From Pascua guehoae (taxonomy: Eukaryota > Basidiomycota > Tremellomycetes > Trichosporonales > Trichosporonaceae), in contig BCJX01000007.1 in assembly GCA_001600415.1 (NCBI GenBank), positions 652,032 to 716,031 of the forward strand: a stretch of DNA of 64,000 nt. Reading direction: 5' to 3'. The translations under genes were made by a program, and so were the position numbers. Position 1 is the stretch's first letter; each line of letters begins with the position of its first letter. The notes below the pieces were generated by a model. That model made no database searches, was not told the origin of the DNA, and saw only the letters and a program-made list of their open reading frames with translations. Below are positions 12,347 through 23,958 of the stretch, piece by piece.

Positions 12347-14114
12347 ATGAACGGCTACGGCACCACAGAACCCCCCGCGGCCGACGGGTCGGGCGGCGGC
12401 ATCATCATCCCCGCGGGCCCAACAAACCAGCCGCGCATCCTGGTACGCAACCTGCAGCGCGACGAGGTGACATTCCACCTCTCGGGCGTCGACCTCGCGT
12501 ACGCAAACTCGCTCCGGAGGACAATGATGGCCGACGTCCCGACTGTCGGTGAGTAGCGGGGATGCGATGTGAGGCGTGCAGCTGCGGGGAGGGGGATGAG
12601 GGCCGAGGGTGATGACCAGCATGCGATAGGCCAGCTTGCTGTGCTCTCCTTCCCCCACACCCCGCCCAACCCAGCGGTTGTCGATGCCCCCCCCGCTATT
12701 GTTCTCGCCTGGCTAACCCCAGCCATCGACCAGGTGTCCTTTCTCCAGAACACGTCGCCGATCCCAGACGAAATGCTCGCCCACCGTCTCGGCATGGTGC
12801 CCCTCGTCTCGCGCGGGGTCGCAAAGGGCCTGCGGTATACGAGGGTGAGTGGGGTTTGTTATCGCGGCGTAGTACCCCGCGGCCCTCATCCCATGTGTTG
12901 TCAAGATATTGCGGGGTACCAAGCACCAAGCACCAAGTGTCGCGTGTCTTGACACTGGTGGATCGCGCACAACCAAGACTGGACGCGACATGCCCAGACT
13001 CTGACTCTCCAACTCCAAGCTCGTCGCGTTGCGGCTGACAAACAGGACTGCGACTGCGACGAAGGGTGCTACTTTTGCATGGTGACGCTGCGGCTCAAGG
13101 TCTCGGCCGTGAACCGCGAGTACGGCCAGCCCATGGCGGTCACGAGCGACATGCTCGAGATTGTCCCCAGTCCGAATACGGTGAGTCGCGCTGGGAGTCG
13201 CGCTGGGGCAGGGAGGAAGAGAGACTGTTTAGCTGTGCTGCGCACGTTATGTAGGCAGCACGAGCGAACTTTTCCACTCCCTGCTCGACCTCGCTCATAA
13301 CCCCCACCCTTGCCAAACTCACCACCGCATCCCATCTAACACCCCAGCCCCAGCAGACACCCTATGGGCCGCCACCAGAACTGGGCGAGGAGGAGCGCGA
13401 GATCATGGCCAACCGCGACCCCGACCTCGGCCAGCCGGTGGGCAAGGGCGACCCGACGGCGGCGCCGATCCAGCTCGCGCGGATTGGGCGCGGGCAGGAG
13501 ATTGAGGTCATTTGCAAGGCGTACAAGGTGAGTGCGGCGACGAGTCTGCGGCGAGCAGGGTGAGAGAGCGAGAGCGAGAGCGAGAGCGAGAGCCATAAAG
13601 CTAGAGGCTAGAAGGTAGAAGCTGGAACGCGCTCGTTGTGTTTCGTTGTTCAGTGCCGCCCGCTCGCCAATGTGGCGTGGCTGACAACCCAGGGAATCGC
13701 CAAGCACCACGCAAAGTGGTCGCCGCTCTCTGCCGTCGCATTCGAGTACGACCCCTACAACAAGCTGCGGCACACGACGTACTGGTTTGAAAACGACGCC
13801 GAGAAAGAGTGGCCCCTCTCGTCGAACGCCGCCTTCGAGACGCCCCCGGACCCCACGGCGCCGTTTGACTTTAATGCCGTCCCCTCGACATTCTACTTTA
13901 CGGCCGAGAGCGTCGGGTCTGTGCCGGTGCGCAACGTGTTTGAGCAAGGGTGCGATATCCTCGTCGAGAGCCTCGCGCAGATTATCCTCGGCGTGCAGCA
14001 GGAGACGGGCGCGGATGAGGATGACGGCGACGAGGGGGGCGAGGGGGGCATCGTCGAGCCACAGATGGGCAATGGCGACTATGGGTATGGTGGCGGGTAT
14101 GGTGGCGACTATGG

Positions 14115-14148
<34 letters not shown>

Positions 14149-14208
14149 GACCAGGGGGGTGCGCCTTCGTGGGCCGGAGGGACGGGGATGAGTCCCCTCA
14201 GGCGATAG
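12347..14208 (+). CDS. RPB3: RNA polymerase II subunit RPB3
   Basis: Five exons: 12347-12548, 12723-12844, 13046-13180, 13348-13527, 13654-14208; 397 residues. The subunit is alpha-like and pairs with RPB11 to nucleate Pol II assembly in the nucleus. Visible hallmarks are VDLAYANSLRRTMMADVPT and MLAHRLGMVPL of the dimerisation domain, the zinc loop DCDCDEGCYFC (four cysteines spaced as in yeast Rpb3), WLTTQGIAKHHAKWSPL, and a late EQGCDILVESLAQIIL helix. Phase is preserved across every junction. The family is usually about 270-320 residues; here an extra Gly-rich C-terminal tail is added, encoded partly by a 32-base G run. The gene converges on kinesin-6 with 253 bases between stops. Confidence 0.96.
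14116..14147 (+). repeat. G32 homopolymer inside the RPB3 coding region
   Basis: Thirty-two consecutive G encode polyglycine in the RPB3 tail. The run lies past the conserved domain. Length is liable to slippage or sequencing error, so the last about 30 residues of the protein depend on it. Confidence 0.95.
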
Positions 14209-14461
14209 GTGTCGTAGATTTGCAGATTGCGATGCAGCCATCACATACACTAGTCGGATCATCAGACGCGTTTGGGAAGCCACGTCTTATCAATTACGCA
14301 GAGACACGGATGGGATCTCTTATCTCAGTCTTCCACTCTTCAAGCTGACGCGAGTGCCAAGTCCCTGCCACACTGTCAAGATCAAAGGCCCACTGTGAAG
14401 AGCACAAACATCACGCTACAATACAAACTATTATCCGTGTGTAACGGTCAAGCGAGCACAA

Positions 14462-17400
14462 TCACAGGCCGCGCACCATGCGCCGCACCTCTGCACCACT
14501 GACGGGTGCAGCCGGCTCCATCTCCTCCTCGGTGACAATGCGCTTGCCGAGCGCACTGGACATTGTCAGTACTGCACCCCGCTACTGCACCGCGCAGAGG
14601 TCTACTCACCGCTTCTTCTTGATGGTTCCTGGAGGCTTGGCAATGTCGTCCTCCTCCTCGGCGCGCTCCAGCACCTGACGAAGGCTTTCGCCAAGCGGTG
14701 CCACCGACTCCTTCTTTGCGCGGGGAGTGGCCGCGGGCTTGGGGACCTTTGTCGGCGAGCGCGTCAGGCGGCGGTTCGACGTACGACGCGGCGGAGTTGG
14801 TGCCGTAGAGACCGTCGAGGTGGATGCGAACGAATCATCGTACTCGTCGTCATCCTCCTCCTCCTCCTCCTCCTCCTCCTCTTCCTCTTCTTCTTCTTCT
14901 TCCTCCTCCTCTTCTTCTTCTTCTTCGTCCTCCTCGTCCTCGTCAACATCCTCCTCTTCGTGCTGTTGCTGCACAATAGCCACCTCGTCCTTGGCAGCCG
15001 CGACCACTCCAATGCGCTCTCCTTCGTCAATGCTGGGCCCCTCTGCCACCGACGTGTCGGCAACCTCGGTTCCACCGTCGGTCTCTTCGCCTTCGGACTC
15101 GCCGTACGTCTCCTCGCCCTCAGAGGCAGAGTCCGTCTCCTCGCCCTCGCTTGCATTCATAACCTCGCCAGTCGCTTGGAAGCTGTTACCCTCAAACAGG
15201 TGCTCGGAGCCATCCATGCTCGTCTCAGAGGCAATTAACGACTGGTCGATTTCTTCCTCGTCCGTGTCCGATTCGGTGTCCGACTCTGTCTCTGAGACTG
15301 CGTCCCGAGGGCGAACGGGCATGGCAAAGGGGTCCGAGAGAGTGGAAATGTCGCCAACGCCAGACAACTGCTTGTCAGCATGTTGAAACAACACAGAACG
15401 TACCATTGACTCATCAGCCGACATAAAACTCTCCTCGCACGACGTGTCGGCCTCCTCGCGGGTGGTGATGGCGCGCTGGAGAATTTCGAGCTTCATATCG
15501 GCCTTCTCCTCGCCCGAGACAGTCTGGGCTTGCAGGCGGGTGTTGAACTTTGCGTGCATGTCCGTGATCAAGTCGGCCATCTCGGCCGCGCACTCCTGGC
15601 GGACCTCAACCTCGATAGACGCGTTGCGCATCTCACTCTCGTACAGCTGGTGGGTCAGTCAACAGCTAGTCTCCTCAGACCCACCTGAGTCTTGAGGTCC
15701 CTCAGTTGCTCAAAGAGGTAGTCAACGAGCACGTCGCGCTCATCCTCCTCCTCCTCGTCGGCGTCCTCCTCGACGACCTCGATTTCTTCCTCAACAACCG
15801 CAATGGGTTCCGGCTCAGGTTCGGCTACACGGCCAGAGCGGACAGAACGTAAAGCAGTCCCGCGCCTCGGCGGTGGAACAGCACTCGGGCGTGCAGATGC
15901 TGTAGTCTTGGGCATGACGGGGACAACAACCTTGATCTTTTGGCCGCCACCGAAGGGATGCCTGAGGGCGCTAAGATGGGTGCTGATCTGGCGCTTGAGC
16001 GTCGGAAGCGCAGACGTCTTGACAGTGCTGGTGGTTTGAATCTCGCGTGCAGTGGCAGAGAAGCGCATGACGTGCGAGTTTTCGTCAAAGCCAGTGTCAT
16101 AGGGGTTAACGTGCACAATCATGACGGCGCGCCCGTCACCAACAAAGAAGTTTTGGAAAATCTCTGTGAGCTTTGAGTGACGGAATGGCACCACTGCCAG
16201 TCGCTTCTTCATCCCGGGTGCTGTCAACGTGCCCATCTTTTGCTGGTTTGAACGGAGCACTTCGAGGCACTGGCCAAGCACCATAAGGGACTTGTTGATG
16301 TTACCCGCTTCCTTGAGGCGGTCGCCCGTCGTGGCTGTGTTGCGGGTGCGCTCGGATCCAGCAAGATCGACAATGGCCAGCCGCGAGACCTGAGCCGATT
16401 CAGGGTCATTGGGCGCACCATTGTGGATGCGTACAACCTTGAGTGTAAACACGCCGTGGCTGCGGCTTGACTCGCGGTTCGCCATGGTGCCAAACACCTG
16501 GCGTGCACGCTGGCCAGAGCGAAAGACCGAAAGTGCTTCCTGATGGGTTAGCGTCCAAGGGGGAACAAGTACCAACCTCGCGAGTGCGAACACGGATCTC
16601 GTGAAGGCCAGAGATGTACTTTCCGCTGCCTTCGGGGTCATTCTTCAACACGAGAGCACGGCGCTTGAGGACACCAGCGCCGCCGTTGGCCATAGCAGCC
16701 AAGCTCATAGACGAGCCGGGTCCGCTGGACATGCTCATGCTCATGTTTCGTGGAAAGAGCAGTGTCGGCCTTGAGGCGGGAAGGACCGAGTCCAGGAGGT
16801 CAAAGATCTGTGGTTAGTTCGGCAAGGTCGGGACAACCAACCTTCTCATTGTAAACTTCAACATAGGAGACAAACACCGCGTATGAAAAGTTGCGATCGA
16901 CCTTGACGGCTGTTGGGTTAACCGTCGCCTTGGGCAAGTACCCACCCTCATCAATGCGTGGTTCCACCTCGCTATGCGTGCCCGTAATGTAGAATGAATC
17001 GTCCTCGTCGGTGAGAGTCACGTCTGCAAGCCCTTGGCATTTGAGCTAAGACGTAAGCACCAGGCGATCGTGGACACGTACGTTAGCCTTGGACTCTAAG
17101 CCCTTGATAGAGTTGAAGACGACATCAATCGAGCGGGGCAGTGTGCCTCGCTCCTCAACCTTGGTGCCTCCCTGGATCGTGTACGACTTGCCCGAGTTGG
17201 TCACGCCGTAAGAGAAGATGAGACCATTCTCTCCCTTGAGAAGCTTGTCGACAAGTGGCATGGTGGTCGTGTTAAAGAACGCTGCCTGCGTCGTGTCGGG
17301 GGTAAACACACGGTCAAAACTGTACACGTGTGATGGGCGGGCGTTGTGCATACGCCCAGACTCTGCTGGCGGTGCGCGCATGATGACGTCCTTGTCGCCC

Positions 17401-17855
17401 TGGGGCTCGAGGTAGGGAGGGACATGAATTGCGTCTGAATCGACAGGAGGCGGGCGAATGCGAAGGAATGCTTGCAGTGACTCATTGTATGTGTTGTCCT
17501 GCTTGGCCGCAGTTGCAACGGCAGCGGCCGCCTTCTTCGCAGCCTGGTTGGTGAGCATGTGTGTTCTTCACTACTCATAGCCACAGGCCCAATACCATGT
17601 ACTCACATCCTTCTCCTTCTCTTTCTCCTTGATCTTGTCAGATACCTTGCGGAACCCTTCCTTGCCCTTGGCGAGGAAACTTGTCGCCGCAGCGGGCGTC
17701 GACGACGGTGTGCGGCCGCCCAGAGCAGCTGCAGGGCTGGCAGTGCCCGCCTTGGCAGCGCGTAAGCGGGTCACTCGAGTCGACGGCGCAGGTGTGGCCT
17801 GGGCAGTCGCTCTGGAGCGTGTAGTTGTAGCTCGAGGAGCTGTGGCTGGTGCCAT
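14462..17855 (-). CDS. Kinesin-6 family motor (MKLP/KIF20-23 type)
   Basis: Exons 17607-17855, 17082-17543, 16842-17045, 16577-16807, 15685-16539, 14610-15646 (interrupted by a small intron near 15368-15403) and 14462-14555; about 1031 residues. The motor domain follows a basic N-terminus. P-loop YGVTNSGKSYT (about residue 195), switch I NRESSRSH, switch II LAIVDLAGSE and KLTEIFQNFF are all present. The asparagine-containing P-loop and long insert after EVYNEKIFDLL fit kinesin-6, plus-end motors of the spindle midzone and cytokinesis. After the neck comes a coiled coil, then a very acidic region with a polyglutamate tract of about 25 residues (14850-14940), then basic RRTSNRRLTRSPTK. Phase holds through all introns (33-63 nt). 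Confidence 0.92.
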
Positions 17856-18219
17856 GGTGTTTGTTGTGGTGTGAGATGATGAGTACCGAGTAGACGTTTG
17901 GACGTGACTGTTTTTGTTTGTTGATTGCCTCATGGCTGGTCCATGCGCATGTGACGCGGAAGCAAATTCCAACCTGCCCCGAGTGGCACTTGGCACGTTC
18001 TGGCGCTGCCCTCCTATGTTGGGCAGCAAATCAACAACACCCATTGGGTCTCGAATCTCGCAGCTGAATTCTGGCAGTCTGTGGGCAAACAAGCAAGCTT
18101 GGCAATGCCTGGTACTCGAGAAGGATGGCAAGGATGAGCACGAGCTAGCCAAATGTAACAGTTGAGGATGAGTTCCTTAAAGCATATAACCATTAAATAA
18201 GTGCAAAATCACTTTAGCT

Positions 18220-18310
18220 GCCTGGTTATATCAGTCGGTAGATAGTTTGACTCTTACTACCATTCGTGTAACAGATCAAAATGTCATGGGTTCGAGCCCC
18301 ATACTAGGCT
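18220..18310 (+). tRNA. tRNA-Lys(CTT) with an 18-nt intron
   Basis: Acceptor GCCTGGT (18220-18226) pairs with ACTAGGC (18303-18309). The D stem is TATC/GATA. The anticodon stem TTTGA/TCAAA encloses C-T-CTT-A, then about 18 intronic bases, then A. The T arm is ATGGG-TTCGAGC-CCCAT. The intron sits at the canonical position one base 3' of the anticodon. Decodes AAG. A T5 run follows at 18315. Confidence 0.95.
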
Positions 18311-18314
18311 TCTC

Positions 18315-18319
18315 TTTTT
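18315..18319 (+). terminator. Pol III terminator of tRNA-Lys
   Basis: Five T residues begin five bases after the tRNA 3' end, the usual RNA polymerase III stop signal. Confidence 0.7.
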
Positions 18320-18542
18320 GGAGTCTATCAAGTCTTTGCCCTCCAAGCACAATTTGTGTTTCTTTTGATAATCTCATCTGTATCGCTAGACACGACTATC
18401 AAGTACAGAATGATGCCATGTCATCTTTGGCACAGTATACAGTAGTTGCATGGTACAACGTCAGTGTGCTCCAGCCAAAACACCAAACAGCAGCATGTCA
18501 CCCATGTTTATGTCCAATGGTGGCGCACATCAGCCAAGGGGT

Positions 18543-18555
18543 ACGCGTGACGTCA
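18543..18555. promoter_or_regulatory. ACGCGT box fused to a CRE-like TGACGTCA palindrome
   Basis: ACGCGT (18543-18548) overlaps TGACGTCA (18548-18555) about 120 bases before the start of the membrane protein gene. TGACGTCA is the full consensus bound by bZIP factors of the CREB/ATF class. The full 8-base palindrome in promoter position is suggestive; binding is inferred. Confidence 0.45.
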
Positions 18556-18670
18556 CAAATTGTCTCCCCGAGACGCTCCCCATTGGAGACGAGTGTATGG
18601 TTACCAACCTCTCGTCACTCTTTCCTCCAAGTCGCACCGATCTTGACGCTTTCCATCCACCATCAGCACG

Positions 18671-20140
18671 ATGAGCAGCCACGAAGGTGTACCTCAAGGC
18701 CGCCGCGAAGCCCGTCGAACCTACGGTGCCATCGCTCGCGAAGATGCGGAAGCCGCCCATCCGATCGAGGAAGAGCCTATCCCTGCGGCCGTGTTCCGCA
18801 AGACGATGCGCCTCGTACGGCTGCAAAACAATATACCCATCTCAGGTAGGCCCCAGCTTCCTGATAGTGACTGTTGCTGACGTGCTCTAGTGCTTGTGTC
18901 CCTTGGAACAGGACTGATCTGTGCACTTATCATCCACCCTGGGATGGGTACGTTCATGCCCCCATTGCGCCGGTGCTGACTAGCAGGCGAAATCAGCCTT
19001 CTCCATCCAACACTCCTGATCCCCAACAACACTCTCGTCGGGATCTACTGGGTTGTCGTTTATGCGCTCCAGGGTGAGTAACCGTCTGTTGCTTGTTTGA
19101 GGCCCCGGCTGATGGGTGCAGTGGGATTCTGCCTGCTCCTGTGGCTCGCGTTCAAGGACGAAACCAAGGTATGCCACACATTGCTGTCCTTCCCTCGCAT
19201 CCGCTTGCGATCCGTACTGAGCGAACAGGACCTTCTCATTAACGGAGTTGGAATGCGCTTTGCCGTTGCCAACTGGATGATGGCACTGTGGTGTGTGCTT
19301 TGGGTATGTATTCTCTCTGGTAAGACATGCCCACAGATCCTGACATTGCCCAGACGCTTCAGCTGTTCAAGACTGCCGAGGTAGTGTGCATCGTAAACAC
19401 TCTCATTGTGTACGTCTATCCAGTACTTCCCAACTGACAATAGCCTATCGATCCACTTTACGCTCATGCAGTACCCGGCATCATGGAAACACCCACTCGA
19501 CGCACTGCTCGTCCACGCGATGGCGTCTCTATTCCTCGCGGCGTTGCTCGATCTGCATTTCCTGCACGGCGGCTCCGTCGCACTCGAGTGGTTTATCGAG
19601 CACCGAAAGGAGAGGACAAAGTACACCTGGCCTGCCGTGGGCGCCGTTGTTGCCGTCAACACCATTCAGGTAATCTGGCAGATTTACGCACACGCCTAGT
19701 ACGTTTCCGTTTGTCCCAAGCCTGTGCCTTGCCATATCTCCGACTGTCAACTGACACAACCCAGTGCACTCGCAGTGGGTGCGTTCTACCTCTTACTCGC
19801 CCTCCTCCTCGCGACGCCCCGCACCAACCCGTCGCTCCCGGAGAGTGCCATGCCCAAGCCGACGCCTCTGATCATCACCTTTATCGTGTTCCTGGTGCTT
19901 CACCCCTTATCAATCGTGGCCACGTTTATGCTCGGCCGCGCACAGGAGCGCGAGGGTCGCGTCCGCCTCGCCGAGGAGGTTATGCAGGCCGAGAACCGCG
20001 CGAGGGAGGCAGAGCGCCGCGCCGCGCAGGCAGAGGAGCACGACCGCACGCATGTGCATACCGAGGCTGAGGTGCGGCCGCAGGCAACGCCCGAGGCAGC
20101 GCCCGAGGTCCCTACGGCCGACCTCATTGGCGACGAGTAA
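18671..20140 (+). CDS. Multi-pass membrane protein of unknown function
   Basis: Eight exons: 18671-18845, 18891-18947, 18987-19073, 19122-19168, 19229-19303, 19354-19409, 19444-19698, 19765-20140; 375 residues, all junctions in phase. After a hydrophilic N-terminus (about 58 residues) there are about eight hydrophobic segments, for example VLVSLGTGLICALII, GIYWVVVYALQ, FAVANWMMALWCVLW, VHAMASLFLAALLDL, VGAVVAVNTIQVIW, AVGAFYLLLALLLA and ITFIVFLVLHPLSIV. The tail is a charged helix (LAEEVMQAENRAREAERRAA), probably cytosolic coiled coil. The Trp-rich helices recall uncharacterised fungal membrane families such as DUF1774, but I cannot confirm membership. One intron falls in or near almost every membrane segment. 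Confidence 0.8.
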
Positions 20141-21127
20141 ATAGCAGCCGAGGTGGCGCGTGGAGGACGGGGCAGGGGAGGAAGTGATCAGTAGTGGTGC
20201 AGAGCCAGAGGGTCAGCTATTGTGCAGCGCGCACCCTGGTTCGACTTGCAAACTACATAGGTAGTTGTACCTCGCGTCGCGAGGTCGGAGATGGGTGAGA
20301 TGCAGCTGCTCGCCTGTGCAAGGCTATCGTCCCATGTACAATTGAGTTGCAGCGTTTGATCTGCAACAGTAGGAGAAGTCCGATTGTTGCAGCATTGTGC
20401 TGGTGGTCCTACTCAGCCCTGAGCTCGCCGTTACTGCACACACCCCTCACGCTACAGACCAACCCCCTTACCAATCCAGCTAACAGCTACAGACATGTCC
20501 GTCGCCGTTGCACTTTTCGCTTTGTAAAGAAAGTATGCCTTCCAAGAGTTCAGCTACGGAACACATTCTCTGCAAGGAATGTTGGCAGCTGGGAACGTCG
20601 GTGAGCAGGAAACATGCTCTGCTTCGAAACAGCTTCAATACGAGATAGTTGAGATGCTGAGCAACAGCTACGGTTCACCGCTGTGCCAGTCCTCAGCAAG
20701 AGTCCCGCCAAGTCCGCCCAGATCATCTGCAAATGATCTGACAATGAAAACACCCTGCTCACCGTCCGTCAGGTATTACGATTCAGCTGTGCTTTGATAG
20801 GTCAGCGGCGTATCCCCGCCCTCCGCGCATGGGCCTCCTTTGACCTCTGCAGATACAATTACCCTTTGTCCTTGACGGTTTCTGGTCCATTTGTTTGCAC
20901 CGATGGCACCCACTCATTAGTCCGAGGTTTCTCCCGCCGCTCGGAACTCCACAGTGGCCGACGGCACTTGAGGAACCAGCGCGGAGAGGTCACGTGCTCT
21001 CGGAACCGGCACCCTTCCCCCACGGGGATGCCGAGTCGCAGGCTCCGAACACTTCATGGCACAGAGTCGTCGTGATTACCTCGCACACATCCTCATCGTC
21101 TCACCATCGTGACCACCAGCCTTGACC
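20141..21127. other. Intergenic
   Basis: About 990 bases with no supported gene, RNA or repeat. The last part is presumably the promoter of the glycosyltransferase. Confidence 0.6.
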
Positions 21128-22372
21128 ATGGCAGACGAGCGCCCAGCAGCGACGGGTGGCCGGAAGCTAAAGCTCCTGGCCGTCACGTATGGGACTGAAG
21201 GCGATACCCGACCTCTGGCGGCCCTGTGCCGGGGCCTCATCGATGCAGGCCACCAAGTGCACCTTTTGGCCGACACTGCGACGCTTGTGAATGCGCGCGA
21301 GCTCGGTGTGCCGACCGACGCTCTTGCCGGGGACATTCGGGCGGCGTTTGAAAACAAGATGCAGGACATTACGACGGCATTGACGGCCATTGTCAACGAG
21401 AACAGCACGGCGTGGTTGCGGCAGACGATCGACGCTGGGCGGGGGTGCGACGCCATCATCATCTCGGGGTTGACGGCGTTTGTGGGGCTGTCGGCTGCGG
21501 AAGCACTGGGGATTCGCCCAATAGGCACCATGCTATTCCCTCTCACGCCGACGGGCGAGTTTGGCTCGCCGTTTATCCCCTTTGATGTCTGCTGGCCGTT
21601 CAAATGGGTGAGCCACTTGGCCATCAACGAGCTCGTATGGCGCACGCTCCGCACGGCGACAAACGAGGCGCGCACCGCCGCGGGTCTCGCGGCTCGGAGC
21701 TCCAACTGGAGCGGGCACGCGATGCTGTATGGATTCTCCCCCGCGCTCATCCCGCCACCGAAGGACTGGGAGGCCAACCAGGTCGTCACGGGCCAGTGGA
21801 CACCGCCAGAGGACAGCGACTGGGCGCCACCCCCGGACCTGCTCGAGTTTCTCGACGACGGAGAGCCCCCCGTCTACATTGGCTTTGGGAGCATGGGCAA
21901 ACCCGCACCACACGTCCTCGACGCGTTGGTCGGCGCCCTCGCGACCCGCCGTGTCCTCTTCTACGCCGGCTGGAGCGGCGTCGACGCCTCGACCCTCCCG
22001 ACCCACTGGCATGTCGTAGGGCCTACACCCCACTCGTGGCTGTTCCCCCGCACGGCGGTGGTCATCCACCACGGCGGGTCGGGCACAACCCACTCGGCAT
22101 GCCGCGCGGGCGTGCCCAGCATCGTCTTGCCGTTTGCCGGCGACCAGTTCTTCTGGGCCGCGCGCGTGAGAGACGCTGGCGTCTCCAACGGCGTGCTCTG
22201 GGGCAACTGGGTGACGCCCGCCAAGCTCACGGTCGCGCTGGAGTTTGCGGAGAGTGCGCAGGCAAAGGAGGCGGCGAAGAAGCTCGGCGACAAGATGAGA
22301 CAAGAGCATGGAGTCGTCAAGGCGGTAGAGATTATCGAAAGCACGATGGCGGATGGCGCGATGGCGAGGTGA
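21128..22372 (+). CDS. GT1-family UDP-glycosyltransferase (sterol/lipid or antibiotic-type)
   Basis: A single exon of 414 residues; I take the ATG at 21128 (MADERP). It should transfer a sugar from a UDP-sugar to a lipophilic acceptor. The N-terminal GT-B lobe begins LAVTYGTEGDTRPLAALCRG, the typical G(T/S)xGDxxP loop. The C-terminal donor lobe has VYIGFGSMG and HHGGSGTTHSACRAGVPSIV followed by PFAGDQFFWAARV, where His and Asp/Gln contact the sugar nucleotide. No signal peptide, membrane segment, or PH/GRAM domain is present, unlike large fungal sterol glucosyltransferases (about 1200 residues or more); the length matches bacterial macrolide-type and soluble fungal enzymes. Absence of introns in an intron-dense locus is notable. 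Acceptor unknown. Confidence 0.9.
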   Translation: MADERPAATGGRKLKLLAVTYGTEGDTRPLAALCRGLIDAGHQVHLLADTATLVNARELGVPTDALAGDIRAAFENKMQDITTALTAIVNENSTAWLRQTIDAGRGCDAIIISGLTAFVGLSAAEALGIRPIGTMLFPLTPTGEFGSPFIPFDVCWPFKWVSHLAINELVWRTLRTATNEARTAAGLAARSSNWSGHAMLYGFSPALIPPPKDWEANQVVTGQWTPPEDSDWAPPPDLLEFLDDGEPPVYIGFGSMGKPAPHVLDALVGALATRRVLFYAGWSGVDASTLPTHWHVVGPTPHSWLFPRTAVVIHHGGSGTTHSACRAGVPSIVLPFAGDQFFWAARVRDAGVSNGVLWGNWVTPAKLTVALEFAESAQAKEAAKKLGDKMRQEHGVVKAVEIIESTMADGAMAR

Positions 22373-23353
22373 TCCACCACCTGACCTTGAGGCGCCTTGA
22401 GTAATGCTACGACCTTGACCACGACTGCCACGACCACCACTGGCCCAACAATATCCGACAGAGTAGCGAAGAGCGTCTCGGGCCTTTGGGTACTGTTGCT
22501 ATTCGAGCGCCGAGAGCAATGGACTCGAGTAGAAGCCTATAGCTGTCAATCAGCATGCACCGCTCATACCTCTTGCAGACACCAGATCTTGCAGACACCA
22601 CATGGCCTCGGAGGCTTGTCGTGATAGCTGACTCATGGGCTGAAGCGACAACTCCCAAGTGACGCGGCCACCTCCCACTGGGACGGACAAGACGTGTGTG
22701 AGGTTCTCGCGAGCCAGTGTTGTCAAATGCAATCTGTTCAGCAGGCCCGACGATGACAGGGAGGTGCAAAGGCATGAATACAGATGCTAATGACAGCAAT
22801 CGCTGCACTTTTGCTTTGACGGTGATGACCCACAAGGCGACGCACGACAATGGCATGCCTTTCGGTAGTGGTCAGAAATGATGTCATGGAGGTTGTCGAG
22901 TGGTTCGCGGACTCGGAGGTGGCGACCGTCGCATGGGCCGTGCGCTTTGATTCCTGCAGCAGGATCTGCACATGACCACTTCCAGTTGGGGCGAGCACAC
23001 AGTAGTGTCATTGTGCATACCGATGTTCTGTTTGCATCCGCTTTGAGAGAGCGTTGTGGAGTTCGAGTCGATGACGACTTTGCAGCCGACGCCCAAAGGA
23101 ACGGGTGTGTGTGATCGGTTCGGTGTTCCTGGGCGCAGGTGGGAGTATTTTGTCGTCATTTGCCCCGGTCCGTCCTGTCCGCGAAAAATGGGGCAGTCTG
23201 GACACATTTGGCCCCGCGCATTCTCGGCGTCCACCGCAGCGTCGCAGCGGGGATTGCGTACGCGTACGTCGTGCAACGTATCACCCGGTAGCTGGTACCT
23301 GGTGAGCTGGTGATGGACAGTGAGTAATTGACCACGTGGCAAGAAGGGAGGGC

Positions 23354-23521
23354 NNNNNNNNNNNNNNNNNNNNNNNNNNNNNNNNNNNNNNNNNNNNNNN
23401 NNNNNNNNNNNNNNNNNNNNNNNNNNNNNNNNNNNNNNNNNNNNNNNNNNNNNNNNNNNNNNNNNNNNNNNNNNNNNNNNNNNNNNNNNNNNNNNNNNNN
23501 NNNNNNNNNNNNNNNNNNNNN
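23354..23521. other. Assembly gap (168 N)
   Basis: A run of 168 N. No coding frame can be followed across it. Confidence 0.99.
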
Positions 23522-23920
23522 GGCAATGCCCAAAGTAGATCTGTGCACTTGGGGCCATTTTGGCGGCGATTGCCACACTAGACTGCATGCCGATTGGTCC
23601 AGGGACAGCCGAGTGACCGGTCAGGCCGGGAATCCACACCACCACGCAACACGCAATACAACCAAGAGCCAAAGAGGAGGGGAGGGCGAGGCAAGGACGA
23701 AGGACTGGCAGGCACATTGCCCGACTGCGAGGCACCAGCCAGTATTACGAGGTGTTGCTGGGACAAGATATGATCAAACTCTGAACCCGTGCCAGGAATG
23801 GATACGAGATGCGGATTCTCCACCAAAACCTTGCTTACGGGCACATGCCACCACAGGGGCAAGAGAACAAACCAACGAGGCAACGAGGCGACCGAGGGCA
23901 ATGTGCGTGCGTGCGTCACT

Positions 23921-23958
23921 CTGTGTGTGTGTGTGTGGGGGTGTGTGTGTGTGTGTGT
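23921..23958 (+). repeat. GT microsatellite
   Basis: Alternating GT dinucleotides interrupted by a G5 run. Confidence 0.95.
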
